Positions 53,106-62,980 of a stretch of DNA of 64,000 nucleotides are shown here, in pieces. Both the position numbers and the translations under genes were made by a program. The notes beneath the pieces were generated by a model, which saw only the letters and a program-made list of their open reading frames with translations, had not been told where the DNA came from and made no database searches. Source of the DNA: Rahnella inusitata_A (GTDB lineage: Bacteria; Pseudomonadota; Gammaproteobacteria; Enterobacterales; Enterobacteriaceae); NCBI RefSeq assembly GCF_965118895.1, contig NZ_CBCPJJ010000018.1:1-64000 (forward strand), read 5' to 3'. Every line of letters starts with the position of its first letter. Position 1 is the first letter of the stretch.

Positions 53106-53726
53106 ATGACTACCCCTTCATTTGACAGCGTAGAAGCGCAGGCAAGTTACGGTATCGGCCTGCAGGTCGGTCAACAGTTGCAGGAATCAGGTTTGCAGGG
53201 CTTAGAGCCTGACGCACTGCTGGCAGGCTTACGTGACGCGCTGGAAGGGAACACGCCAGCCGTTCCTGTAGACGTGGTTCACCGTGCTCTGCGCGAAGTC
53301 CACGAACGTGCTGACTCTGTCCGTCGTGAACGTCAGGAAGCACTGGCCGTTCAGGGGCAGGAATTCCTGGCTCAGAACGCACAGCGCGAAGGCGTGAGCA
53401 GCACCGAGTCCGGTCTGCAATTCTCTGTGATTACTCAGGGCGAAGGCACCATCCCAGGCCGTCAGGACCGCGTACGCGTTCATTACACCGGTAAACTGAT
53501 CGACGGTACCGTGTTCGACAGCTCCGTGCAGCGCGGCGAACCGGCTGAATTCCCGGTCAACGGCGTGATCGCAGGCTGGATCGAAGCCCTGACCCTGATG
53601 CCGGTCGGTTCCAAGTGGGAGCTGTACATCCCTCATAACCTCGCTTATGGCGAGCGTGGCGCGGGTGCGTCCATTCCTCCTTACAGCGCGCTGATCTTCG
53701 AAGTTGAGCTGCTGGAAATTCTGTAA
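53106..53726 (+). CDS. fklB: FKBP-type peptidyl-prolyl isomerase FKBP22 (FklB)
   Basis: A 206-aa cytoplasmic prolyl isomerase, the E. coli length. The N-terminal helical dimerisation domain (about 1-95) precedes the FKBP domain (VHYTGKLIDGTVFDSS, VNGVIAGW, AYGERGAGASIPPYSALIFE). An AAGGA-type site precedes the ATG. It is divergent from ytfB across 255 bp. Confidence 0.96.
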   Translation: MTTPSFDSVEAQASYGIGLQVGQQLQESGLQGLEPDALLAGLRDALEGNTPAVPVDVVHRALREVHERADSVRRERQEALAVQGQEFLAQNAQREGVSSTESGLQFSVITQGEGTIPGRQDRVRVHYTGKLIDGTVFDSSVQRGEPAEFPVNGVIAGWIEALTLMPVGSKWELYIPHNLAYGERGAGASIPPYSALIFEVELLEIL

Positions 53727-53750
53727 TTCCCTACGGAACACAGAAATGAA

Positions 53751-53775
53751 AAGGGCGCTGATGCGCCCTTTTTTA
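53751..53775 (+). terminator. fklB terminator
   Basis: AAAGGGCGC and GCGCCCTTT form the stem, followed by more T. Confidence 0.88.
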
Positions 53776-53800
53776 CGTCCGGAATTTATGGCAATGCCTG

Positions 53801-54466
53801 TTATTCGCCGCGCAAAGCTCGCGGGAATAGCAGGTTATTTTCAAGATGGATATGCTCCATCAGGTCGGTGATGAATTCGTTGATCCCGGCATACAACGCA
53901 CGCCACGTCACACAGGCACCTTCCGGTGGTGTCACGTTATCGGTCAAACGCTTGATCTCTTCGAGGATCTCCCCCGCATCATCGTGCTCACGCTCCATGA
54001 CAGATATCGGACCGGCCGCCTGACGTCCCATACCACCACGGATCATCGGGAAGAGGATCTGCTCTTCTTTCATCATATGGCTGGTCAGTTCGTCGAGGAT
54101 CATTTGCAACTGGAGCGCCAGACCATGCGGACAGGGCGTTTTGTCGCCGTGAACGCGTTCGACTTTTTCTGCCATCAGAACCAGTTCAGGCAGATCCTGA
54201 CGGTGCCTGTCGTGATAACGCGGGATGATGAAATCGATGATTTGAGCCAGCGGTGCCGCTTTCCAGTCGACTGAGGTATCTGGTTGCTGAGCGATTTCCG
54301 CCAGTTGTTGCTCGATAAGATCGATATCCAGATCCTTTTTGGTAACGGCGCGCAGCAAGGTTTGTTTGCCACCGCAGCAGAAATCCAGATCGTATTGACG
54401 GAATAAACGGGTGGCGCGGGGAATGGCAACAGCCAGAGCACCAAGGGGTTGGTCGCGATAGTCCAT
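53801..54466 (-). CDS. ytfE: di-iron protein YtfE, repair of iron centres
   Basis: A 221-aa RIC-family protein that repairs iron-sulfur clusters damaged by nitric oxide or peroxide. Cys30-Cys31 in the N-terminal FCCGG motif and the hemerythrin-like histidines and glutamates (PRYHDRHRQDLPEL, MMKEEQILFP, MEREHDDAGEI, MEHIHLENNLLFP) are visible. It is preceded by an NsrR operator. Confidence 0.96.
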   Translation of the reverse strand: MDYRDQPLGALAVAIPRATRLFRQYDLDFCCGGKQTLLRAVTKKDLDIDLIEQQLAEIAQQPDTSVDWKAAPLAQIIDFIIPRYHDRHRQDLPELVLMAEKVERVHGDKTPCPHGLALQLQMILDELTSHMMKEEQILFPMIRGGMGRQAAGPISVMEREHDDAGEILEEIKRLTDNVTPPEGACVTWRALYAGINEFITDLMEHIHLENNLLFPRALRGE

Positions 54467-54497
54467 GATGAAGCCTCGTTAAATGAAGAAACCTTAT

Positions 54498-54520
54498 AAC
54501 ATGCATTATAAATACATGTT
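54498..54520 (-). promoter_or_regulatory. NsrR operator of ytfE
   Basis: A 23-bp inverted repeat with halves AACATGCATTA and AAATACATGTT matches the NsrR 11-1-11 palindrome (consensus halves AAGATGYATTT and AAATRCATCTT). It sits about 32 bp upstream of the ytfE ATG, over the expected promoter. The repressor is encoded at 41492-41917. Confidence 0.8.
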
Positions 54521-54553
54521 TAAGGCGGCGCTATAGCTCAAAGGAAGTACAGG

Positions 54554-54580
54554 AGAAAAAAACGCCCCGGACGGGGCGTG
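54554..54580 (-). terminator. cpdB terminator
   Basis: On the minus strand ACGCCCCG and CGGGGCGT form the stem, followed by seven T residues. Confidence 0.9.
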
Positions 54581-54590
54581 GAGAAGGGGC

Positions 54591-56540
<1,950 letters not shown>

Positions 56541-56763
56541 TGCCTTGCCTCCAGAGAAAGGGCGATGCCCGGAATAGAAAAACCGGATATGTATCTCAAA
56601 ATTCGCTGAGAATGTAATCAGTTGTCATAAATAAATGTGAGATGTAACACCTTTATGGCGCCGTGACGCGGCGTAAGTGACAGGCTGATAACATTCCGGG
56701 ATGGCTATTCCGGGCAAAAAAAACTAGGCTTGAGCAATGAGAGTGAATGCATCGAGGGTGAAA

Positions 56764-57510
56764 ATGTTAGAGCAAATTTGTCAGCTGGCGCGTGATGCGG
56801 GCGATGCCATTATGGCGGTGTACGACGGCGAACAGCCGCTCGACGCCCGTCAGAAAAAAGATGATTCACCGGTGACCGCGGCAGATATTGCCGCGCATGA
56901 CGTGATCAAAGCCGGTCTGCAAAAACTGGATCCACAGACACCGATGCTGTCGGAAGAAGATCCGCAAAGCTGGAGCGAGCGTCAGGGGTGGACGCGCTAC
57001 TGGCTGGTCGATCCGCTGGATGGCACCAAAGAGTTCCTCAAGCGCAATGGCGAATTCACGGTGAATATTGCGCTGATCGAAGATGGCGTGCCGGTGCTGG
57101 GTGTGGTGTATGTGCCGGTGACCAAAGTGATGTACAGCGCGGCGGAAGGCAAAGCCTGGAAAGAAGAGCAGGGCGAGCGCAAACAGATTCAGGTCAGCGA
57201 AGCGCATCCGCCGCTGGTGGTGGTGAGCCGTTCGCATTACGACAACGATCAGGAACTGAAAGATTATCTGGCGCAGCTGGGCGAGCATCAGACGGTGTCC
57301 GTCGGCTCTTCGCTGAAATTCTGCCTGGTGGCGGAAGGGGCTGCGCAGCTGTATCCGCGCTTCGGGCCGACCAATATCTGGGATACCGGTGCCGGACATG
57401 CGGTAGCCATTGCTGCCGGTGCGAAAGTAAATGACTGGACAGGGCAAACGCTGCTGTATACGCCGCGTGAATCCTTCCTCAATCCGGGATTCCGGGTTTC
57501 GTTGTTCTGA
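56764..57510 (+). CDS. cysQ: 3'(2'),5'-bisphosphate nucleotidase CysQ
   Basis: A 248-aa lithium-sensitive phosphatase of the inositol monophosphatase superfamily that removes adenosine 3',5'-bisphosphate formed during sulfate assimilation. Metal-site motifs are SEEDP, DPLDGTKEFLKRNGEF and WDTGAGHAVA. I chose the ATG at 56764, which follows GAGGGTG; an earlier in-frame ATG (56737) adds nine unconserved residues. Confidence 0.95.
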   Translation: MLEQICQLARDAGDAIMAVYDGEQPLDARQKKDDSPVTAADIAAHDVIKAGLQKLDPQTPMLSEEDPQSWSERQGWTRYWLVDPLDGTKEFLKRNGEFTVNIALIEDGVPVLGVVYVPVTKVMYSAAEGKAWKEEQGERKQIQVSEAHPPLVVVSRSHYDNDQELKDYLAQLGEHQTVSVGSSLKFCLVAEGAAQLYPRFGPTNIWDTGAGHAVAIAAGAKVNDWTGQTLLYTPRESFLNPGFRVSLF

Positions 57511-57529
57511 ATCCTGCCTGAGAAATGTC

Positions 57530-57556
57530 AATCCCGGCGTTGAAGCCGGGATTTTT
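57530..57556. terminator. terminator between convergent cysQ and ytfJ
   Basis: AATCCCGGC and GCCGGGATT form the stem, with a T-run on the plus strand. Confidence 0.85.
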
Positions 57557-57562
57557 ATGCCA

Positions 57563-58120
57563 CTACTCTTTGACCAGCTGATCCACCAGCGTAATCACCT
57601 GCTTTACTTCCTGCGGTGACAGCTGTCCGTCTTTGGCGAATTTAACCACGCCGTCTTTATCCAGCACCACAACCGCCGAGCTTTCCGGCTGCAGCTGCCA
57701 CGCCTTTTTCACCACGCCGTTGCTGTCGACAATGATCTGTGACCATGGGAATTCCCGTTTGCCGCTTTCAATGCTTTTACGCACGAACAGGCTGGTGCCG
57801 ATAATGGCATCGTCAATGTTGACGATGGTCGTCGTCTGATAAAGGTCATGCGGTAAATTCGCCGCCTTGATGGCGTCAATCAATGGTTCGTTCAGTGCTT
57901 TGGCACTGCTTCTTCCTGCCATATGCTGCACGATACGAACTTTTCCCGGCAGTCTGGCGCTGTTCCATTTGGTATAGCTGAACGTGTCGTTGACGTCGTT
58001 CAGTTCGCCTTTGTCATCGACGCCGACCGGCGCCACGCGCTGGCCAACGGTGAAGTTATGGGCCGATGCAAAAAGCGAAAATGTCATAAAACTGATCACA
58101 CACAGACTTCTTAGAAGCAT
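57563..58120 (-). CDS. ytfJ: periplasmic protein YtfJ
   Basis: A 185-aa protein with a signal peptide (ends near residue 20, SLFASA) and a predicted thioredoxin-like fold without a CXXC motif. Conserved segments are NFTVGQRVAPVGVDDKGEL and ESSAVVVLDKDGVVKFAKDG. The start at 58120 has GGAG 6 bases upstream. E. coli YtfJ is 184 aa; its function is unknown. Confidence 0.92.
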   Translation of the reverse strand: MLLRSLCVISFMTFSLFASAHNFTVGQRVAPVGVDDKGELNDVNDTFSYTKWNSARLPGKVRIVQHMAGRSSAKALNEPLIDAIKAANLPHDLYQTTTIVNIDDAIIGTSLFVRKSIESGKREFPWSQIIVDSNGVVKKAWQLQPESSAVVVLDKDGVVKFAKDGQLSPQEVKQVITLVDQLVKE

Positions 58121-58207
58121 ACATTCTCCGGGGCACAAAAGGGCAGACTCGCCAAGCATAGGATCGCTTAAGTGGTCTGTCCTGTTGGGGTGTTAAAATT
58201 GTGTTGC

Positions 58208-58229
58208 TGGTTACAAAATTGACACATAA
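58208..58229 (+). promoter_or_regulatory. weak PhoB-box-like direct repeat upstream of ytfK
   Basis: Two 11-bp units, TGGTTACAAAA and TTGACACATAA, partly match the Pho box unit CTGTCATAAAW (about 7 and 8 of 11). E. coli ytfK is reported to be phosphate-starvation induced. The rest of 58121-58432 shows no gene. Confidence 0.3.
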
Positions 58230-58432
58230 AGCAGGGTTATACTGCCATCCAGTGTCAGGGATTAAGACAATACTGAAAAGCAATGTAAAAGCAGTTAAAT
58301 ACACTGGCAATACCTGAGTGCCCTGCTATGTTATATGTCTCATCACTGCAATTGTTCCTTTTTCTGTTCCGGTATCTGTCGCCTTGCGACGTGGCCGGCG
58401 CATGCAGTGATTTAACGGAGAAAAGTAGAAAA

Positions 58433-58639
58433 ATGAGAATCTTCCAGCGTTACAATCCGATGAAAGTCGCGAAGTACGTCAAGACATTGTTCCGTGGACG
58501 TTTGTATATCAAAGACGTCGGCGCTTTTGAGTTTGACCAAGGCAAAATTCTGTTGCCCAAGGTTCGTGATAAGCGCCACTTTAGCGTGATGTCTGAAGTT
58601 AACCGTCAGGTTACGCATTTGCAGACAGAAATGGGTTAA
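58433..58639 (+). CDS. ytfK: stringent-response modulator YtfK
   Basis: A 68-aa protein, the same length as E. coli YtfK, which binds SpoT and favours (p)ppGpp accumulation under phosphate or fatty-acid starvation. FQRYNPMKVAKYVKTLFRGR and LYIKDVGAFEFDQGKILLP are conserved. The ATG at 58433 gives the family start MRIFQRYNP; the open frame begins about 105 bases earlier but is unconserved there. Confidence 0.95.
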   Translation: MRIFQRYNPMKVAKYVKTLFRGRLYIKDVGAFEFDQGKILLPKVRDKRHFSVMSEVNRQVTHLQTEMG

Positions 58640-58689
58640 ACGCCCTGCGCGTAGTCGCTGTTGCCCATCTGGCGCAGCAGGCGCAAAAA

Positions 58690-58716
58690 AAACGGCCCCT
58701 CTGAAAGGGGCCGTTC
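58690..58716. terminator. bidirectional terminator between ytfK and ytfL
   Basis: A 10-bp stem (AACGGCCCCT with AGGGGCCGTT) has an A-run on one side and a T-rich tract on the other. Confidence 0.85.
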
Positions 58717-58753
58717 TTGTTTCTGGCATTCGGAAAAGTGCGTGGTTACACCG

Positions 58754-60109
58754 TTATGACTGTGCCTGCGCTTTCTTCTCGTCTTTGATTTCCTGCGGCG
58801 TTTTCGGCAGCAGTGGCGCAACGGGCTGATCGACAATGCGCGTCACCAGCAACTGATCAATCTTGTAGCTGTCGATATCGACTACTTCAAATTTATAGCC
58901 GGAGAATTTCACAAAGTCCGTACGCTTAGGGATTTTACGCAGCATGAACATCATGAAACCGCCGATGGTTTCATAATTGCCCGCCTGCGGGAACGCTTCG
59001 ATATGCAGCACGCGCATCACGTCTTCGATCGGCGTACCGCCTTCAATCAGCCAGGAGTGCTCGTCACGGGCCACAATCTGCTCTTCCATGCCCTGACCCA
59101 CTAAATCGCCCATTAGCGTCGTCATCACATCGTTGAGCGTGATAATGCCGACCACCAGCGCGTATTCGTTGAGGATTACCGCGAAGTCTTCTCCGGCGGC
59201 TTTGAAGCTTTCCAGCGCTTCGGACAGCGTCAGGGTATCCGGCACGATCAGGGCGTTGCGGATCTGTACGCCGCTGCTCAGCATTAAACTCTGATTGCCC
59301 AGCACGCGGTTCAGTAAGTCTTTCGAATCCACGTAGCCCACGACCTGATCAATATGACCGTCGCAGACCAGGAATTTTGAGTGCGGATGCGTTGAAATTT
59401 TCTCTTTAATGCTCTCTTCGCTTTCGCGCAGATCGAAGAAAATGACACTTTCACGCGAGGTCATCGATGATGGCACGGTGCGTGATTCTAGCTCGAACAC
59501 GTTTTCAATCAGCTCATGTTCCTGCTTACGCAGCACCCCGGCCAGCGCGCCCGCTTCCACTACGGCATAAATGTCGTCAGAGGTGATATCGTCGTTACGC
59601 ACCATTGGCAATTTGAATAGGCGGAAAATCATGTTCGCCATTCCGTTGAAGAACCACACCATCGGGCGGCATACCAACAGGCAGAAACGCATCGGGTTGA
59701 CTATACGGACCGCAACCGATTCAGGTGAAATCATACCGATGCGCTTCGGAGTGAGGTCAGCGAACAGAATAAACAGACTGGTGACCAGCACGAAGGAGCA
59801 GATAAAGCTGATTTGATCCGCCATTTCTGGCGACATGAAACGAATAAAGAAGGACTGGAACGCTGGGGAGAATGCGGCATCGCCGACTATACCACCGAGG
59901 ATGGCGACGGCATTCAGGCCAATCTGTACCACGGTGAAGAACAGGCCAGGGGTTTCCTGCAGTTTCATTACGCGGGAGGCATTGACGTTTCCTTCGTCTG
60001 CCAACTGTTTAAGTTTTATCTTGCGGGAAGCGGCCAGCGAGATCTCTGAAAGCGAGAAAAAGGCACTGATCGCGATAAGTAAAAGAATCAGTAAGATACT
60101 GTTTAACAT
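58754..60109 (-). CDS. ytfL: inner-membrane CNNM/CorC-type protein YtfL (PaeA)
   Basis: A 451-aa protein with an N-terminal DUF21 membrane domain (about 1-190, FFSLSEISLAASRKIKLKQL), two CBS domains (about 200-335) and a C-terminal CorC_HlyC domain (GYKFEVVDIDSYKIDQLLVTR). The E. coli orthologue has been linked to cadaverine and putrescine export. No terminator or gene is evident between its start and msrA (60110-60350). Confidence 0.92.
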   Translation of the reverse strand: MLNSILLILLLIAISAFFSLSEISLAASRKIKLKQLADEGNVNASRVMKLQETPGLFFTVVQIGLNAVAILGGIVGDAAFSPAFQSFFIRFMSPEMADQISFICSFVLVTSLFILFADLTPKRIGMISPESVAVRIVNPMRFCLLVCRPMVWFFNGMANMIFRLFKLPMVRNDDITSDDIYAVVEAGALAGVLRKQEHELIENVFELESRTVPSSMTSRESVIFFDLRESEESIKEKISTHPHSKFLVCDGHIDQVVGYVDSKDLLNRVLGNQSLMLSSGVQIRNALIVPDTLTLSEALESFKAAGEDFAVILNEYALVVGIITLNDVMTTLMGDLVGQGMEEQIVARDEHSWLIEGGTPIEDVMRVLHIEAFPQAGNYETIGGFMMFMLRKIPKRTDFVKFSGYKFEVVDIDSYKIDQLLVTRIVDQPVAPLLPKTPQEIKDEKKAQAQS

Positions 60110-60350
60110 AATCTATCCGTTTAACACCGGTATGAACCGGCAGGGAAAGGCACTCATTATTTTTGCTGCTTATTGATGACTCAGCTCAACGTCATTTTAA
60201 TCTGTGATTAAAAGTCGGTTCAGAAGAAAGAAGCATTAAGGATGAAAAAAACAAAGATAATTGCCAGAAATAATTTTAATGGGCCACATTTGTGACCCGC
60301 ATAGTATAGCAGCAGCACTGAGACCGCCGCCAGCGCTTAAAAATCCCGCA

Positions 60351-61010
60351 TTATTGCGGTGGCAGACAGACACCAATTCCGCCTAAACCACAGTAACCTT
60401 CCGGGTTTTTAAACAGATATTGCTGATGATCGTCTTCTGCATAATAGAACGGCAGGGCTTCGCTAATTTCAGTGGTAATGGTGCGCTTATCGTTCGCGTT
60501 GTCCATTGCCTGCTGGAAACTCGCCAGACTGGCCAGCGCCTGATCCTGCTGCTCTGCGCTTAGCACGTATAACGCCGAACGATACTGCGTGCCGATATCG
60601 CCGCCCTGACGCATCCCCTGCGCCGGATCGTGATTTTCCCAGAAAATCTGCAACAGCTTCGCGTAGCTGATAACGGACGGGTCGAAGACCACACGCACCA
60701 CTTCGGCATGGCCGGTCTGGCCGGTGCAGACTTCACGGTAAGTCGGGTTCGGGGTAAAACCGCCGCTGTAACCGGCTGCCGTGCTGTGAACCCCTTCCAG
60801 TTGCCAGAACAAACGCTCTACGCCCCAGAAGCATCCCATCGCAAAAACCGCGACTTCCATATTGTCAGGAACATACGTCATCGAATGACCATTCACGGCG
60901 TGAGTCGTTGCCACTGGCATCGGTGTTGTACGGCCAGGTAACGCATCTTCTTGATTTACTGCATGCGTTTTGTCGGAAAGTTGCACCACGGGAGACTCCA
61001 TTTGTTGCAT
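60351..61010 (-). CDS. msrA: peptide methionine sulfoxide reductase MsrA
   Basis: A 219-aa cytoplasmic enzyme reducing methionine-S-sulfoxide. The catalytic GCFWGVERLFW and substrate-site segments GYSGGFTPNPTYREVCTGQTGHAE are intact, and resolving cysteines lie near the C-terminus (EGYCGLGGIGVCLPP). It is divergent from tamA, as in E. coli. Confidence 0.97.
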   Translation of the reverse strand: MQQMESPVVQLSDKTHAVNQEDALPGRTTPMPVATTHAVNGHSMTYVPDNMEVAVFAMGCFWGVERLFWQLEGVHSTAAGYSGGFTPNPTYREVCTGQTGHAEVVRVVFDPSVISYAKLLQIFWENHDPAQGMRQGGDIGTQYRSALYVLSAEQQDQALASLASFQQAMDNANDKRTITTEISEALPFYYAEDDHQQYLFKNPEGYCGLGGIGVCLPPQ

Positions 61011-61243
61011 TAGTGAACAAAATTAGTAACAGAGATTAACGACCAACGGGTCACTCTTAGTTGTATCTGATTGCGTCTTTGCACACAATACGGGGAACGT
61101 TGCGCCGTCGTTGAACATTTTCACAGGATTGGCACTAAACTGCCTTCATCAGACATTAAACGCTGAATCTGCCAAAGATGGGCGGATTTTCTCCGGCGGG
61201 CATCTGAAATTTTAACAGGACAGCAAAATTAGCAGGAGTGCGT

Positions 61244-62980
61244 GTGCCACGATATCGTGAACTGGGTTTGTTATGTGTACTGCTCGCCCCCTCACTTTCC
61301 ATGGCAGCGAAAGTACGTTTGCAGCTGGAAGGCCTGGATGGCGATTTGGAAAAAAACGTTCGTGTGCGTTTGTCTTCTATCGAAAGCGATGAAGTCGGGG
61401 CGAACGGTCGGTTTCGTGCGCGCGTCAGCGCCGCCATTGAGCAAGGTTTGCGGCCGCTGGGCTATTATTCGCCGACGATCGATTTCGATTATCGCGAGAC
61501 GCCCCCGCCGGGACGTCCGGTACTGATCGCGAAAGTGACGCCGGGTACGCCGGTCAAAATCGCCGGGACGACGGTGGTGATCACCGGGCAGGCGAATAAA
61601 GATAACGAATTCGAAAAACTGAAAGAAACACAGGTTCCCGCGGTAGGCACCATTCTCAACCACGGTACCTATGAGCACTTTAAAAGTTCCCTGACCGGTG
61701 TGGCACTGCGCAAAGGGTACTTTGACGCCAACATGCTGAAAAGCCAGCTGGGCGTCATCGAAGATGAACACAAAGCATTCTGGGATATCCAGTTCGACAG
61801 CGGCGAGCGTTACCGCTTTGGCGATGTGCATTATCAGGGTTCGCAGATCCGCGATGATTACCTGCAAAATCTGGTGCCATTCCACAAGGGGGATTACTAC
61901 ACTTCCGCGCAGCTGGCTGAGCTGAACCGCCGCCTGTCCGCGACCGGCTGGTTCAACTCCGTTGTGGTTTCACCTGATTTTACCGATGCCAAAGCCAGTA
62001 AAACCTTGCCGCTGAATGCGCTGGTTTCACCGCGTACCGAAAACACTATCGAAACCGGTGTCGGGTATTCCACAGACATTGGCCCGCGCGTCACGGCCAA
62101 CTGGAAAAAACCTTGGGTCAACGATCGCGGCCATAGCTTTGAAACCTCGACCACGCTGTCCGGGCCGGAACAGTCTTTAGATCTGAGCTATAAAATTCCG
62201 CTGCTGAAATCTCCGCTCGAACAATATTATTTAGTTCAGGGCGGTTTCAAGCGCGAAGACCTCAACGATACCAATTCAGATTCCACCACCGTCAATCTGG
62301 CGCGCTACTGGGATCTCTCCAGCGGCTGGCAACACGCGGTGAATCTGCGCTGGAGCCTCGATCACTTTACGCAGGGCAGTGTTACCAACACCACGATGCT
62401 GCTTTATCCGGGCGTCAGCCTCAATCGTACGCGTCAGCGTGGCGGCCTGATGCCGACCTGGGGGGACTCCCAACGTTATTCTCTGGATGTCTCCGATACG
62501 ACCTGGGGATCTGACGTCGATTTCGCCGTCGTTCAGGCGCAAAACGTCTGGATCCGCACGCTGGAAGACAAACACCGGTTTGTCCTGCGCGGCAACCTGG
62601 GCTGGATCGAAACTAACGATTTCGAACGTGTGCCGCCGTCCTTGCGCTTCTTCGCCGGTGGCGACCGCAGTATTCGCGGCTACAAATACAAATCCATTTC
62701 CCCGCGCGACGATGAAGGCAAACTCACTGGTGCATCCTATCTGGGCACCGGCTCGCTGGAATATCAGTACAACGTGACCGGAAAATGGTGGGGCGCAGTG
62801 TTCGTCGATTCCGGCGAAGCGGTCAATGACATCACACAAAACGATTTCAAAACCGGCGCGGGTGTAGGCGTGCGCTGGGCTTCACCGATCGGCCCGGTGA
62901 AACTGGATGTCGCGGCACCTGTCGGCGATAAAGATGAGCATGGATTGCAGTTTTACATCGGTTTGGGTCCGGAATTATGA
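61244..62980 (+). CDS. tamA: translocation and assembly module subunit TamA
   Basis: A 578-aa outer-membrane Omp85-family protein (E. coli TamA 577 aa). The signal peptide (ending SLSMAA) is followed by three POTRA domains (about 22-265) and a 16-stranded barrel with the conserved FFAGGDRSIRGYKYKSI motif and C-terminal IGLGPEL. I prefer the GTG at 61244, since AGGAG is 5 bases upstream; the GTG at 61238 overlaps that site. It overlaps tamB by 4 bp (ATGA). Confidence 0.95.
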   Translation: MPRYRELGLLCVLLAPSLSMAAKVRLQLEGLDGDLEKNVRVRLSSIESDEVGANGRFRARVSAAIEQGLRPLGYYSPTIDFDYRETPPPGRPVLIAKVTPGTPVKIAGTTVVITGQANKDNEFEKLKETQVPAVGTILNHGTYEHFKSSLTGVALRKGYFDANMLKSQLGVIEDEHKAFWDIQFDSGERYRFGDVHYQGSQIRDDYLQNLVPFHKGDYYTSAQLAELNRRLSATGWFNSVVVSPDFTDAKASKTLPLNALVSPRTENTIETGVGYSTDIGPRVTANWKKPWVNDRGHSFETSTTLSGPEQSLDLSYKIPLLKSPLEQYYLVQGGFKREDLNDTNSDSTTVNLARYWDLSSGWQHAVNLRWSLDHFTQGSVTNTTMLLYPGVSLNRTRQRGGLMPTWGDSQRYSLDVSDTTWGSDVDFAVVQAQNVWIRTLEDKHRFVLRGNLGWIETNDFERVPPSLRFFAGGDRSIRGYKYKSISPRDDEGKLTGASYLGTGSLEYQYNVTGKWWGAVFVDSGEAVNDITQNDFKTGAGVGVRWASPIGPVKLDVAAPVGDKDEHGLQFYIGLGPEL

